A program made the translations under genes and the position numbers. The notes under the pieces were generated by a model. It was not told the origin of the DNA. It was given only the letters and a program-made list of their open reading frames with translations, and did no database searches. This document shows positions 35,529 through 43,740 of a stretch of 50,422 bases of DNA, piece after piece; position 1 is the first letter of the stretch, and each line of letters begins with the position of its first letter. The DNA is from Deltaproteobacteria bacterium (GTDB lineage Bacteria; Myxococcota_A; Polyangia; Haliangiales; Haliangiaceae), in assembly GCA_021413675.1 (NCBI GenBank), contig JAIOQA010000467.1:1-50422 (forward strand). The letters are read 5' to 3'.

Positions 35529-35593
35529 CGTGCCCGTACTAGGACGCGACGAACGCAGCTCCTCTTCAGACCCCACGTGCTGATGGTATCAAG

Positions 35594-36112
35594 TCACGGC
35601 GCCGCGCGGTAGGCGCGAGCGAGCTCGACGTAGTGGTGCGCCGACGACGCGTTGCGCGCGCGCTCCTCGTCGGTGATCGGCCGCTTCACCCGCGCCGGCG
35701 AGCCCATCACCATCGATCCCGGCGGGATGTCGGTGCCGGGCGTGACCAGCGCACCCGCGCCCACAATCGAACCGCGGCCGATGCGCGCCCCGTCGAGGAT
35801 GATCGAGCCCATGCCGATCAGGCAGTCGTCCTCGATCGTGCACGCGTGCACGATCACCGCGTGGCCGATCGTGACGCGATCACCGATGGTCGTGCCCGAG
35901 AACCCGCCGGTGATGTGCACGACGGTGTTGTCCTGGATCGAGGTCGCGGCGCCGATCCGGATCGGCATCATGTCGCCGCGCACCACCGCGCCGTACCAGA
36001 TCGACGAGCCGGCGCCGATCACGACGTCGCCGATGACGGTGGCGTTCTCGGCGAGGAAGACGTCGTCGGCGAGCGCGGGGACGTGTCCGGCGAACGGGCG
36101 AACGATGGGCAT
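35594..36112 (-). CDS. Gamma-class carbonic anhydrase family protein (YrdA/PaaY type)
   Basis: A 172-residue left-handed beta-helix protein of hexapeptide repeats ('ENATVIGDVVIGAGSSIWYGAVVRGDMMPIRIG', 'IQDNTVVHITGG', 'IGHAVIVHACTIEDDCLIGMGS'). The metal-binding histidines are present (His about 72, 89 and 94), giving the gamma carbonic anhydrase trimer site. Length is the usual 170-180. Members bind zinc or iron; some hydrate CO2, others act on CoA thioesters, and sequence alone does not decide. It is divergent from the arsR/SRPBCC operon across a 101-base AT-rich regulatory region. Confidence 0.88.
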   Translation of the reverse strand: MPIVRPFAGHVPALADDVFLAENATVIGDVVIGAGSSIWYGAVVRGDMMPIRIGAATSIQDNTVVHITGGFSGTTIGDRVTIGHAVIVHACTIEDDCLIGMGSIILDGARIGRGSIVGAGALVTPGTDIPPGSMVMGSPARVKRPITDEERARNASSAHHYVELARAYRAAP

Positions 36113-36142
36113 GCCGGCAAGCTAGCAGGAGTCGAAATCGGG

Positions 36143-36171
36143 TTGACAACCGGCCCCGGGATCCGTATTTA
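36143..36171 (+). promoter_or_regulatory. Sigma-70-type promoter of the arsR operon
   Basis: TTGACA (36143-36148), 17 bases, then TATTTA (36166-36171). This is the best housekeeping promoter match seen in the window, in an unusually AT-rich stretch for this genome, about 43 bases before the ArsR start codon. Confidence 0.75.
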
Positions 36172-36185
36172 ACAAGAACGTTAAA
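36168..36185. promoter_or_regulatory. Candidate ArsR-family operator
   Basis: Perfect inverted repeat tttaac - aagaac - gttaaa overlapping the -10 hexamer and transcription start. It fits autorepression by the ArsR-like product encoded immediately downstream. Confidence 0.65.
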
Positions 36186-36213
36186 CAAACAGAAACAACT
36201 CAGGTAACCAGCC

Positions 36214-36585
36214 ATGCATAGCGCTCTCGATGCGACCCTTTCGGCGCTGGCGGATCCGACCCGCCGGGCGATCGTCGCGCGCCTCGCGCACGGCGACGCG
36301 ACCGTGCTCGAGCTGGCCGCGCCGTTCCAGATGAGCCTGCCCGCGATCTCGCGCCACCTGAAGGTGCTCGAGCGCGCGGGCCTGATCGCGCGCGGCCGCG
36401 ATGCGCAGCGGCGACCGTGCCAGCTCAACATCGACGCGCTCGCGCCGATCACGGCCTGGGCGGAGCACACGCGGCGCGCCTGGGAAGAGCGGCTGGATCG
36501 CCTGGGTGAGTTCCTGCGCGCGGTGCAGGCGCGCGACCCGATCACCACGCCTGCGGAGGAGGATCCCGATGACGACTCGATCTGA
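36214..36585 (+). CDS. ArsR-family transcriptional repressor
   Basis: A 123-residue winged helix-turn-helix protein. 'LSALADPTRRAIVARLAHGDATVLELAAPFQMSLPAISRHLKVLERAGLIARGRDAQRRPCQL' is a complete ArsR core (residues about 9-72). There is no metal-binding CxC motif, so it belongs to the non-metal subgroup that pairs with an SRPBCC/AHSA1 gene. It overlaps that gene by 17 bases. A promoter with an overlapping inverted repeat lies just upstream, so autoregulation is likely. The inducer is unknown. Confidence 0.9.
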   Translation: MHSALDATLSALADPTRRAIVARLAHGDATVLELAAPFQMSLPAISRHLKVLERAGLIARGRDAQRRPCQLNIDALAPITAWAEHTRRAWEERLDRLGEFLRAVQARDPITTPAEEDPDDDSI

Positions 36586-37063
36586 TCAAGGAGACCGCGC
36601 GACCTGGGCGCTCGAGCGCGAGATCGTGCTCTCGCGCGTGTACGACGCGCCGCGCGCGCTGGTGTTCGCCGCGTGGACCGAGCCCGCGCACATCGGCGTG
36701 TGGTTCGGGCCCAAGGGCTTCACCTGCGTGACCCACGAGATCGACATCGTGGTCGGCGGTCGCTGGCGCTTCGACCTGGTCGCGCCCGACGGCCATCGCT
36801 ACGACAGCCGGATCGTGTTCCTCGAGATCGTCGATGGCGAGCGGCTGGTGTTCGAGCACGGCAGCGACAAGGACGACGATCCGGGCCGGTTCCTCATGAC
36901 GATCACGTTCGACGCCCAGGAGGACGGCAAGACCGTGCTCACGCTGCGCCAGCTGCACCCGACCAAGGCCCAGCGCGACCGAGGCATCGCGTTCGGCGCG
37001 GTCGAGTACGGCTACCAGACGCTCGAGAAGCTGGCCGCGCACGTCGCGGATCTCGCGCGCTGA
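36569..37063 (+). CDS. SRPBCC (AHSA1/START-like) ligand-binding protein
   Basis: A 164-residue protein from ATG 36569, which has a strong GGAGGAGG ribosome site inside the arsR 3' end. The AHSA1 pattern is clear: 'SRVYDAPRALVFAAWTEPAHIGVWFGPKGFTC', 'GGRWRFDLVAPDGHRYDS', 'VFLEIVDGERLVFEHG' and the final helix 'GYQTLEKLAAHVA'. Such proteins bind a hydrophobic ligand in a helix-grip cavity. The gene is coupled to the ArsR repressor, a widespread pairing whose ligand is generally not known. Confidence 0.88.
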   Translation: MTTRSDQGDRATWALEREIVLSRVYDAPRALVFAAWTEPAHIGVWFGPKGFTCVTHEIDIVVGGRWRFDLVAPDGHRYDSRIVFLEIVDGERLVFEHGSDKDDDPGRFLMTITFDAQEDGKTVLTLRQLHPTKAQRDRGIAFGAVEYGYQTLEKLAAHVADLAR

Positions 37064-37070
37064 ACGCGGG

Positions 37071-37889
37071 CTACGGGCGGCGGCGCAGCGCCCGCAGCGC
37101 CCGGTCGGCGCCGACGCACACGTCGTCGAGGCGGTGCTCGTCGCCGGGCGTGATCGCGGCGGCGACCCGGACCATGCCGCGGCCGTCGATCACCGCGAAG
37201 GTGACGCGCGGCTGCGGGCCGGTGACGACGTAGCTGGCGAAGCCCTCGACGTCGGCGCTGCCGCTGGCGATGAGGATCGGGTTGTGCGCGAGGTAGGCGC
37301 GCAGGCCGTCGGGCGGGACCGCGGTCGCGGCGAGCACGATCACCGGATCGCGCGCGCGGCCCGCGGCCCACTTGTTGATCGCCGACGCCGTGCCGGCGCA
37401 CGCGTCGCACGACGCCGGGAACAGCGCGAGCACGACGACCTTGCCCTTCTGCGCCGAGGGATCGATCAGGGCGCCGTCGGAGAGCCGCTGGATCTGCATC
37501 GGCGGCGCCGGCTTGTCGACGAGCCGGCGCTCGAGGACCTCGTCCTCGCTGGCGCGCGCGGTGAGGATCGCCGAGGTCGCGAAGACCTTGCCGCCGCGCG
37601 CGACCTTGAGCCGGACCTTGTCGCCGACCTTCTTGGTGCGGATCACCGGCCAGAGATCGCTGCCGGGGAACATCCGGATGTCGTCGAGCTCGACGATCTC
37701 GTCGCCCGGGCGCAGGCCCGCGGCGGCCGCGCCGGTGTCGTCGTGGACCTCGGACACCTCGACGCCGACCGCGCCGCCGCGGCCGTAGGTGATGCCGAGC
37801 CAGGCGGCCGGCGCGTCCTCGCTGGGTTGCGCGAGCGCGTGCGACGCGACGAGCGCGACGCAGGCGGCGGCGAGGATCGCGGTGCGCAT
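37071..37889 (-). CDS. Exported PDZ and thioredoxin-like domain protein
   Basis: A 272-residue protein with a signal peptide ending at HALA-QP (residue 20; start ATG 37889). A PDZ domain covers about 30-110 ('AWLGITYGRGGAVGVEVSEVHDDTGAAAAGLRPGDEIVELDDIRM'). A thioredoxin-like domain covers about 120-265, with the Cys pair in 'LFPASCDACAGTASAI' (CDAC). This places a redox active site after a PDZ module, in the periplasm. No partner is evident; the neighbours on either side are unrelated in function. The stop is eight bases after that of the convergent SRPBCC gene. Confidence 0.8.
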   Translation of the reverse strand: MRTAILAAACVALVASHALAQPSEDAPAAWLGITYGRGGAVGVEVSEVHDDTGAAAAGLRPGDEIVELDDIRMFPGSDLWPVIRTKKVGDKVRLKVARGGKVFATSAILTARASEDEVLERRLVDKPAPPMQIQRLSDGALIDPSAQKGKVVVLALFPASCDACAGTASAINKWAAGRARDPVIVLAATAVPPDGLRAYLAHNPILIASGSADVEGFASYVVTGPQPRVTFAVIDGRGMVRVAAAITPGDEHRLDDVCVGADRALRALRRRP

Positions 37890-37939
37890 CGCGGAGAAGA
37901 TAGCGCGCCTCGCGCCGCGATCCCGGAAAAGCTGCGGTG

Positions 37940-38923
37940 TCAGACGGGAGCCGGGTGGTCGCGGAACCAGCGGACCGCCTTCTCGATGGTCTCGCCGAGC
38001 GGCGTCGCCGGCATGCCGAGGGCGCGGGCCTTGCGACAGTCGAACCACGCGGTCTGGCAGGCGTAGCGCGCGGCGCGCACCGTGATGCGCGGCGGCGTGC
38101 CGGTGCGCTCGGCCCAGCGCTCCATCGCCCACGCCATGCCGAGCACGGCGCGGGTCGGCAGGCGGCGGCGGATCGGCGGCAGGCCGGCGATCCGCGTGAC
38201 CGCGTCGTAGAAGTCGCGGTAGGTCAGGTTGTGGTTGCCGGCGATGTAGCGCTCGCCGATCACCCCGCGCTCCTCGGCGAGCACGTGGCACTCGGCGACG
38301 TCGTCGACGTCGACCGCGCAGAAGCCGCCGTCGGTGTAGCCCGGCACGCGCCCGGCGAGCGCCTCGACGATGAACTTGCCGGTCGGCGTCGGGCCGAGGT
38401 CGCGCTCGCCGAACGGGAACGCCGGGCACACGATCACCACCGGCAGGCCATCGGCGGCCGCGGCCTGCGCGTCGAGATCCGACAGGTACTTCGAGCGCAT
38501 GTACGCGTTGCCCGCGTTCCAGTAGTTGAACGCGAAGCGCTCGTCGGCGAGCTGGCCGGGCGCCGGCACGCCGATCGCCGCGATCGAGCTGGTGTGCACC
38601 ATCCGGCGCACGCCCGCGCGCCGCGCCGCGGTCAGCACGCGCTTCGTGCCCAGCACGTTGACGTCGTAGATACGCTGCTCGTCGGGCAGCCACAGGCTGT
38701 AGATCGCCGCGAGGTGGTAGATCGCGGTCGCGCCCGCCGCCGCCTTCGCCAGCGCGTCGGCGTCGAGGATGCTGCCGGTCACGCGCTCGACGTCGAGGCC
38801 CTCGAGGTTCGCGGTCGGCGCGCCGGGCTCGACCAGCGCGCGCACCGCGCGCCCGCGCGCGAGCAGGCAGCGGACCACCGCGGAGCCGATGAAGCCGGTG
38901 GCGCCGGTCACCAGGGTCGTCAT
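37940..38923 (-). CDS. NAD(P)-dependent epimerase/dehydratase (extended SDR, HpnA/DFR-like)
   Basis: A 327-residue extended short-chain dehydrogenase. The cofactor motif 'TGATGFIGSAV' is at about 6-16, 'IYHLAAIYSLWLPDEQRIYDVNVLGTKRVL' in the middle, and the catalytic Ser/Tyr/Lys are in 'HTSSIAAIG' and 'YMRSKYLSD'. The Tyr-x3-Lys is typical. The best-known relatives are the hopanoid-associated epimerase HpnA and dihydroflavonol-4-reductase-like enzymes. The substrate cannot be told; no hopanoid genes are nearby. ATG 38923 gives the normal N-terminus; an earlier in-frame start at 38989 would overlap the divergent phosphoesterase gene. Confidence 0.85.
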   Translation of the reverse strand: MTTLVTGATGFIGSAVVRCLLARGRAVRALVEPGAPTANLEGLDVERVTGSILDADALAKAAAGATAIYHLAAIYSLWLPDEQRIYDVNVLGTKRVLTAARRAGVRRMVHTSSIAAIGVPAPGQLADERFAFNYWNAGNAYMRSKYLSDLDAQAAAADGLPVVIVCPAFPFGERDLGPTPTGKFIVEALAGRVPGYTDGGFCAVDVDDVAECHVLAEERGVIGERYIAGNHNLTYRDFYDAVTRIAGLPPIRRRLPTRAVLGMAWAMERWAERTGTPPRITVRAARYACQTAWFDCRKARALGMPATPLGETIEKAVRWFRDHPAPV

Positions 38924-38976
38924 GCGTCCGGTCGTATCACGGTGAGGCGCGGCGCGGTTTGTGACAGCATCGTCGC

Positions 38977-40320
38977 GTGATCGCTTCACGTGCCGTCATC
39001 GCGCTCTGCCTCGTGTCCGCCTGTGGCGGTGATCCGTCGTCGACCGTCGACGCCAGCTGGGCGATCGCCGACGCGCCCGCTGCCGATGCGGCGCCGATCA
39101 TCGATGCCGGGCCGCCGGATGCGCCGCCGGTGTCGGCGATCAAGCACGTGATCGTGATCGTCCAGGAGAACCACACCTTCGACAACTACTTCGGGCGCTG
39201 GTGCACCGCCGCGCCGGGCTCGAACCCGACCTGCACCGCGGGGCCGAGCTGCTGCGAGGCGGCGCCCGCGACCGACCCGAGCGGCGCCACGCCGGTGACG
39301 CTCGACGACGCCGCGAACGCCGGCCACGATCCCGATCACAGCAAGACCTGCGAGACCGCCGAGATCAACGGCGGCGCGATGGATCGCTACGCGAGCGGCG
39401 CGTCGTGCTCGAGCCCGCAGAACGTGGCGATCGCGCCGGCGTCGGTCGTCGGCCCGTACCAGGCGCTCGCCACCAGCTACGCGCTGGCCGATCGCTACTT
39501 CCAGCCGGAGATCGGATCCTCGTCGGCGAACGACATGTACTTCACGGTCGCGAAGCACGTGTTCACCGACAACGAGGTGAAGCCCGACTCCAACGGCGCG
39601 GGCTGCATCGCGCCGACCACGCCGCGCAAGACGTACACCGGCGTCACCACCATCGCCGACCTGCTGATCGCGCACGGCGACACGTTCGCGTTCTACGCCC
39701 AGGGCTACGACGCGATGCTGGCCGCGACCTTCTGCCCGGCCGCGCCGTCGGATTGCCCGCTCGGGCTGCCGACCACGCCGTGCGACTACGATCCGTCGGA
39801 CGTGCCGTTCGAGTACTTCGCGCAGTTCATCGACGACCCGGCGCACATGAAGGACCTGAACGACCTCGCCACCGATCTCGACGGCGGCACGCTGCCCGCG
39901 GTGTCGTTCGTGAAGGGCGTGGGCTACAAGAACGAGCACCCGGGCTACGGCACCAAGCTGACGCCCGGCATCGCCCAGGTGCAGGGCATCATCGATCACG
40001 TCGCCTCGACCGCGTATGGCAGCGACACGCTGATCCTGGTGACGTGGGACGAAGGCGGCGGCTTCTGGGATCACGTGAGCCCGCCGGCGCCGATCGATCA
40101 GTACCCGTACGGCACGCGCGTGCCGCTGCTCGCGATCGGCCACTTCGCGCGCCAGGGCGTGGTCAGCCACGTCCAGCTCGAGCACTCGTCGGTCGTGCGG
40201 TTCCTGGAGTGGAACTTCCTGGGCGACGTTGGCCAGCTCGGCGCGCGCGACGCGATCGTCCACAACATCGGCTCGCTGCTCGACCCCGCGAAGACCGGCC
40301 TGGCGGTGCCCGTTGACTGA
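38977..40320 (+). CDS. Phosphoesterase lipoprotein (phospholipase C / acid phosphatase AcpA family)
   Basis: A 447-residue protein from GTG 38977, with a lipobox at 'LVSAC' (Cys about 16) and an Asp/Ala/Pro-rich tether to about 52. The catalytic domain begins with 'KHVIVIVQENHTFDNYFG', the hallmark of the PF04185 phosphoesterases that include PlcC and AcpA. 'SSANDMYF', 'VTWDEGGGFWDHVSPP' and a C-terminal 'LEHSSVVRFLEWNF' complete the metal site. It probably hydrolyses phospholipid or phosphate esters at the outer membrane. A number of cysteines, many likely paired, fit an exported protein. Confidence 0.87.
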   Translation: MIASRAVIALCLVSACGGDPSSTVDASWAIADAPAADAAPIIDAGPPDAPPVSAIKHVIVIVQENHTFDNYFGRWCTAAPGSNPTCTAGPSCCEAAPATDPSGATPVTLDDAANAGHDPDHSKTCETAEINGGAMDRYASGASCSSPQNVAIAPASVVGPYQALATSYALADRYFQPEIGSSSANDMYFTVAKHVFTDNEVKPDSNGAGCIAPTTPRKTYTGVTTIADLLIAHGDTFAFYAQGYDAMLAATFCPAAPSDCPLGLPTTPCDYDPSDVPFEYFAQFIDDPAHMKDLNDLATDLDGGTLPAVSFVKGVGYKNEHPGYGTKLTPGIAQVQGIIDHVASTAYGSDTLILVTWDEGGGFWDHVSPPAPIDQYPYGTRVPLLAIGHFARQGVVSHVQLEHSSVVRFLEWNFLGDVGQLGARDAIVHNIGSLLDPAKTGLAVPVD

Positions 40321-40343
40321 TCATCGAGCGAGAATCGACATAT

Positions 40344-40384
40344 CCTACATGTAAGACACAGTGGGAATTTTGACTTCATGTAGG
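40344..40384. promoter_or_regulatory. AT-rich inverted repeat upstream of the PilZ gene
   Basis: Exact arms cctacatg (40344-40351) and catgtagg (40377-40384), with ACATGT itself palindromic, in an AT-rich 85-base spacer. A weak sigma-70-like pair (TTGACT at 40370, GATCAT at about 40392) overlaps the second arm. It is probably the regulatory region of the PilZ gene. Confidence 0.45.
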
Positions 40385-40405
40385 GCGCGGGCGATCATTT
40401 TTCTC

Positions 40406-40810
40406 ATGAGTTCGCGCGAGTCCAGCATCGGTCAGGTCACCCGTTCGGAACAGCGCATCCATATGCGCTTCGATAAGCTGTTCCAGGTCGTGGTCGGCAG
40501 CGAGCTGTTCGGCGACACCGTCGCCGTCGCGCGCAACATCTCGACCGGCGGCATGCTGGTCCAGATGGCCGAGCCCCTGCCCCTCGGCAGCGTGGTCACC
40601 ATCCTCTTCGTGTGCGAGCGCGGCGAGCGCGGCGAGGGTCCCGCCGACGAGCTGGTCGCCCGCGCGGAGGTCAAGCACCACTACTGCTTGAACTTCCACA
40701 GCCAGGGCGCGCCCGACGAGGTCGCCGCGACCCGGGCGATGGGCCTCAAGTTCCTCGACTTCGACGACGCCCTGCCCCTCGACCTGCCCGGCCACCGGTT
40801 CCTGCACTAG
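40406..40810 (+). CDS. PilZ-domain protein (putative cyclic-di-GMP receptor)
   Basis: A 134-residue protein from ATG 40406. The PilZ c-di-GMP-binding signature is present: the RxxxR box in 'EQRIHMRFDKLFQV' and the second motif 'NISTGGMLVQM'. The barrel follows ('LPLGSVVTILFVCERG', 'VARAEVKHHYCLNF', 'MGLKFLDFDD'). The domain stands alone, as in many adaptor PilZ proteins of motile delta-type bacteria. It has its own AT-rich upstream region with an inverted repeat. The downstream partner is not identified. Confidence 0.85.
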   Translation: MSSRESSIGQVTRSEQRIHMRFDKLFQVVVGSELFGDTVAVARNISTGGMLVQMAEPLPLGSVVTILFVCERGERGEGPADELVARAEVKHHYCLNFHSQGAPDEVAATRAMGLKFLDFDDALPLDLPGHRFLH

Positions 40811-40888
40811 CCACGGCCGCCCGCGCGTTCTTCGGGGGTGTATCGCCCCGGCTTGCAGTCGCCCCGCGAATTGGCTACGAGTGCTCCG

Positions 40889-42421
40889 ATGACCGGCCGG
40901 ACCTCCCGAGTGCGCAGTGTCGTGGTCGCGATCATGATGGCGTGGCTGGCCGCCGCCGCGCCTCGCGCGCTGGCCAGCGCCGACGGCGATCGCGCCACGG
41001 CGCTGCTCACCACCCTCGACAGCGGCGACGCCGCCGGGCGCGACGCCGCGCTGAAGGAGCTGCCGACGCTCGGCGCGCACGCCCAGGCGGAGCTCAGCGC
41101 GTTCCTGGCGCGACCGCACACCGCCACCGTCGACCAGCGCCGCAAGGTGCTGAACGCGATCAAGGCCGCGGTGCCCGACAAGAGCGGGCGGTTCTCCAAC
41201 CCGGGCCAGATGAAGGACTCGGCGGCCAAGGCCGACGACCAGATCGACTGGATGCCCGCGCTCCTCGCGCTGCCGCCGACCACCACCGGCGTCAACGAGG
41301 TGATCGCCGATGTCGCGGCGATCCGCGCGCTCGCCGCCGGCGGCGACGACGCCGCGGCCCGCGCGGTGCTCGACGTCGGGTTCGCGCCCGAGACGATGAT
41401 CTACCGCGACGAGGTCGGCCGCCGGCTGCGCGCGATGGCGCCGGTCTCGATCCCGGCGCTCACGCTGGGGTCGCAGGCCAAGGACGACATCCGCCGGCGC
41501 TACGCGACCTACCAGCTCGAGCGCCTCGATCGGCAGGAGCCGTCGAAGGCGCTGGCCGCCGCCGCTGGCGACGAAGGCCTGCGGGTCGCGATCCTCGACG
41601 CGTTCCGCGCCACGCACCACCGCGAGGCGGTGCACGCGGTGCTGGCCGCGATCGACGACGAATCGCCGCGGGTGCGGGCCGCGGCGCGCGCGGCCTGGAT
41701 GGCGTACGTCACCGGCGACGCGCCGCCGCCGGCCCCGCGCAAGCACCTGCAGCTGCCCGGCGGCAAGCAGGCCGAGAAGGCCACGCCGCTGTGGCTCACG
41801 TATCGCGATCTCGCCGACAACGATCTGCGCAAGGCGTCGCAGGAGCTGTTCGGCGAGGACCTCACCGACGTGAAGGACGTCGATCTCGCGGCGCTGTCGA
41901 AGCGGGTCTTCGACTACTACGACGGCCTGCGCGCCAAGCGCGACGAGAAGGTGTACGCGGAGGCCAAGGCCAAGGCCGACGCCGGCGACCTCGCCGCCGC
42001 GGCGCAGGTGTTCGATCAGCTGCTCGCCGCCAACCCGGAGCGCCCCGAGCGCGCCGAGATGGCCGGCTACTTCTACAAGCTCGGCAAGTCGCTCGAGGAC
42101 AAGCAGGCGTGGCGCGACGCGGCCACCGCGTACAGCAAGGCGGCGGCGCTCGATCCAGGCGGCGCGCGCGCGACCGATGCGTCCGCGGGCCGCGACTTCG
42201 CGCTCGGCAAGGCGCTCGAGGCCGACGGCAAGGACGGCGGCGCCGCGTTCCGGCGCGCCGCCGCGCTGCGGCCCAACGATGCCGCGGCGCAGAAGGCCGC
42301 GGACGCCGCGTCGCCGTCGCTCGGCGGCCCGCCGTGGTTCCTCTACGGCGCGATCGCCGCAGGCGGGCTCGCGCTCCTGTTCTTCGTGGTCGGCCTGGCG
42401 CGGCGGAGGACCGTTTCGTGA
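40889..42421 (+). CDS. Exported HEAT/TPR protein with C-terminal membrane anchor
   Basis: A 510-residue protein from ATG 40889. A signal peptide or anchor is at about 12-34. HEAT-type repeats cover about 35-290 ('DAALKELPTLGAHAQAELSAFL', 'LRVAILDAFRATHHREAVHAVLAAIDDESPRVRAAARAAW'). TPR units cover about 370-470, and one membrane span lies near the C-terminus ('PWFLYGAIAAGGLALLFFVVGLARRR'). The bulk faces the periplasm. It overlaps the start of tmk by four bases (GTGA), so the two are cotranscribed although functionally unrelated. Scaffold role inferred only. Confidence 0.75.
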   Translation: MTGRTSRVRSVVVAIMMAWLAAAAPRALASADGDRATALLTTLDSGDAAGRDAALKELPTLGAHAQAELSAFLARPHTATVDQRRKVLNAIKAAVPDKSGRFSNPGQMKDSAAKADDQIDWMPALLALPPTTTGVNEVIADVAAIRALAAGGDDAAARAVLDVGFAPETMIYRDEVGRRLRAMAPVSIPALTLGSQAKDDIRRRYATYQLERLDRQEPSKALAAAAGDEGLRVAILDAFRATHHREAVHAVLAAIDDESPRVRAAARAAWMAYVTGDAPPPAPRKHLQLPGGKQAEKATPLWLTYRDLADNDLRKASQELFGEDLTDVKDVDLAALSKRVFDYYDGLRAKRDEKVYAEAKAKADAGDLAAAAQVFDQLLAANPERPERAEMAGYFYKLGKSLEDKQAWRDAATAYSKAAALDPGGARATDASAGRDFALGKALEADGKDGGAAFRRAAALRPNDAAAQKAADAASPSLGGPPWFLYGAIAAGGLALLFFVVGLARRRTVS

Positions 42422-43038
42422 GCAAGGGCGCGCTGGTCGTCCTCGAGGGCCTCGACGGGGCCGGCACCACCACGCAGGCGCGGCGGCTGCGCGATCGGCT
42501 GATCCGCGATGGCATCGCGCACCTGACCCGCGAGCCGTCGGACGGGCCGATCGGTCGGCTGCTGCGCGAGTTCCTGACCGGCGGCCACGCGATCACCGGC
42601 CAGGCGATCGATCAGACGACCTTCTCGCTGCTGTTCGCCGCGGATCGCGCCGATCACGTGCAGCGCGAGGTCGATCCGGCGATCGCGCGCGGCGCGATCG
42701 TGATCTCGGATCGCTGGTACCACTCGTCGTACGCGTACCAGGCGACCGGCGCGGAGCGGCACTGGATCCGCGACCTCAACCGCAACGCGCGGGTGCCTGA
42801 CCTCACGATCTTTCTGCGGGTCGCGCCCGAGATCGCGGCGGCGCGCCGGGTGGCGGCGGGTCGGGTGCAGGAGCTGTTCGAGGACCTGCCGATGCAGCAG
42901 CGGGTCGCGGCCGGGTACGACGAGGTCATGGCGGAGTGCGCCGCGGCCGGCGAGCGCATCGAGATCCTCGACGGCGCCCAGTCGCAGGACGCGATCGCCG
43001 CGCGCATCAACGCGCTGGTCGACGACCTGCTGCGCTGA
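42418..43038 (+). CDS. tmk: Thymidylate kinase, Walker A lysine replaced
   Basis: A 206-residue dTMP kinase (dTMP to dTDP). Start GTG 42418 overlaps the previous stop. The family features are present: 'LVVLEGLDGAGTTTQARRL', 'LTREPSDGPIGRLLREFL', 'LLFAADRADHV', 'ISDRWYHSSYAYQ', 'PDLTIFLRVAPEIAAARR' and a LID region. The P-loop reads G-L-D-G-A-G-T-T-T, so the lysine normally before the Ser/Thr pair is Thr17. The codons (ggc acc acc acg) are clear. Similar 'GTTTQ' forms may exist in some bacterial groups, so this may be clade-specific rather than loss of activity. A normal extra Trp is seen in the DR(W)YHSS motif. Confidence 0.9.
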   Translation: MSKGALVVLEGLDGAGTTTQARRLRDRLIRDGIAHLTREPSDGPIGRLLREFLTGGHAITGQAIDQTTFSLLFAADRADHVQREVDPAIARGAIVISDRWYHSSYAYQATGAERHWIRDLNRNARVPDLTIFLRVAPEIAAARRVAAGRVQELFEDLPMQQRVAAGYDEVMAECAAAGERIEILDGAQSQDAIAARINALVDDLLR

Positions 43039-43044
43039 TCGCGG

Positions 43045-43076
43045 GCGGCCGCGCGCCAGAAACTTGCGCGCGCCGC
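43045..43076. terminator. GC-rich hairpin after tmk
   Basis: gcggccgcgcgc (43045-43056) pairs with gcgcgcgccgc (43066-43076) with one bulge and a nine-base loop containing the only A/T-rich bases (agaaactt). It is a plausible terminator or processing site between tmk and the PDZ lipoprotein gene. Confidence 0.45.
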
Positions 43077-43098
43077 TGGCGGCGGCAAGCTCGCAGGC

Positions 43099-43719
43099 AT
43101 GCGCACGTTCGCCCTGCTCCTGATCGGCGCCCTCGCGGGCTGCGGCGCGAAGGTCAACGTCGACGAGTCGCCGTACGACCTCGACGTGCCGCGCGACGAC
43201 GCGCCGGCGGCCCCGAAGCCGGTGGCGTGGGAGATGCGGCCGGACGCGCCGACCGGGCCGGGCGTGCGGACCGGGACGATCGCGCGCGCGTCCTTGCTCG
43301 CGGTGCTCGACCTTGGCCCGGGCGCGTTCCTGCGCGCGTTCGAGGTCGCCCCGGAGATGGACGGCCAGCGGTTCGCGGGCTGGCGGCTGGTGCAGTGGGT
43401 GGCGCCGGGCGAGCGTCGGTTCGCGGGGATCGATCTCGTGCCGGGGGACGTGCTGCTCGCGGTGAACGGACAGGCGCTGTCGCGGCCCGATCAGCTCCAG
43501 GGGCTGTGGACGTCGCTGCGGACGGCGGACAAGATCGTGGCGGAGCTGGGGCGCGGAAACGGGAAGGTGCGGCTCGAGTTCGCGATCGAGCCAGCGATGG
43601 GATTGCCGGCGGCGCCGGTGGTGCCGGAGACGGCGGTGCCGACGACGGTCGCGCCGCCGCCGGTGATGACACCGCCGGTGGCGAAGCCATCGCCGACCGA
43701 CAAGTCGCGCCGCAAGTAG
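43099..43719 (+). CDS. PDZ-type lipoprotein (GspC-like C-terminal domain)
   Basis: A 206-residue lipoprotein with lipobox 'LAGC' (Cys15). After an Asp/Pro-rich tether, residues about 62-170 resemble the periplasmic part of GspC of type II secretion: 'TGTIARASLLAVLDLGPGAFLRAFEVAPEM', then a PDZ-like 'FAGIDLVPGDVLLAVNGQALSRPDQLQGLWTSLRTADKIVAEL'. The C-terminus is a Pro/Val/Thr-rich tail. GspC itself is a membrane-anchored inner-membrane protein, so this is a relative placed on the outer membrane or in the periplasm. No other secretion genes are adjacent. Confidence 0.7.
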   Translation: MRTFALLLIGALAGCGAKVNVDESPYDLDVPRDDAPAAPKPVAWEMRPDAPTGPGVRTGTIARASLLAVLDLGPGAFLRAFEVAPEMDGQRFAGWRLVQWVAPGERRFAGIDLVPGDVLLAVNGQALSRPDQLQGLWTSLRTADKIVAELGRGNGKVRLEFAIEPAMGLPAAPVVPETAVPTTVAPPPVMTPPVAKPSPTDKSRRK

Positions 43720-43733
43720 CGCGGCGGCCGCGC
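43719..43733. terminator. Short palindromic hairpin between convergent genes
   Basis: gcgcgg - cgg - ccgcgc directly after the stop of the PDZ lipoprotein gene and before the stop of the convergent phosphodiesterase gene. It is a possible bidirectional terminator without T-tract. Confidence 0.4.
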
Positions 43734-43740
43734 GACGGCC

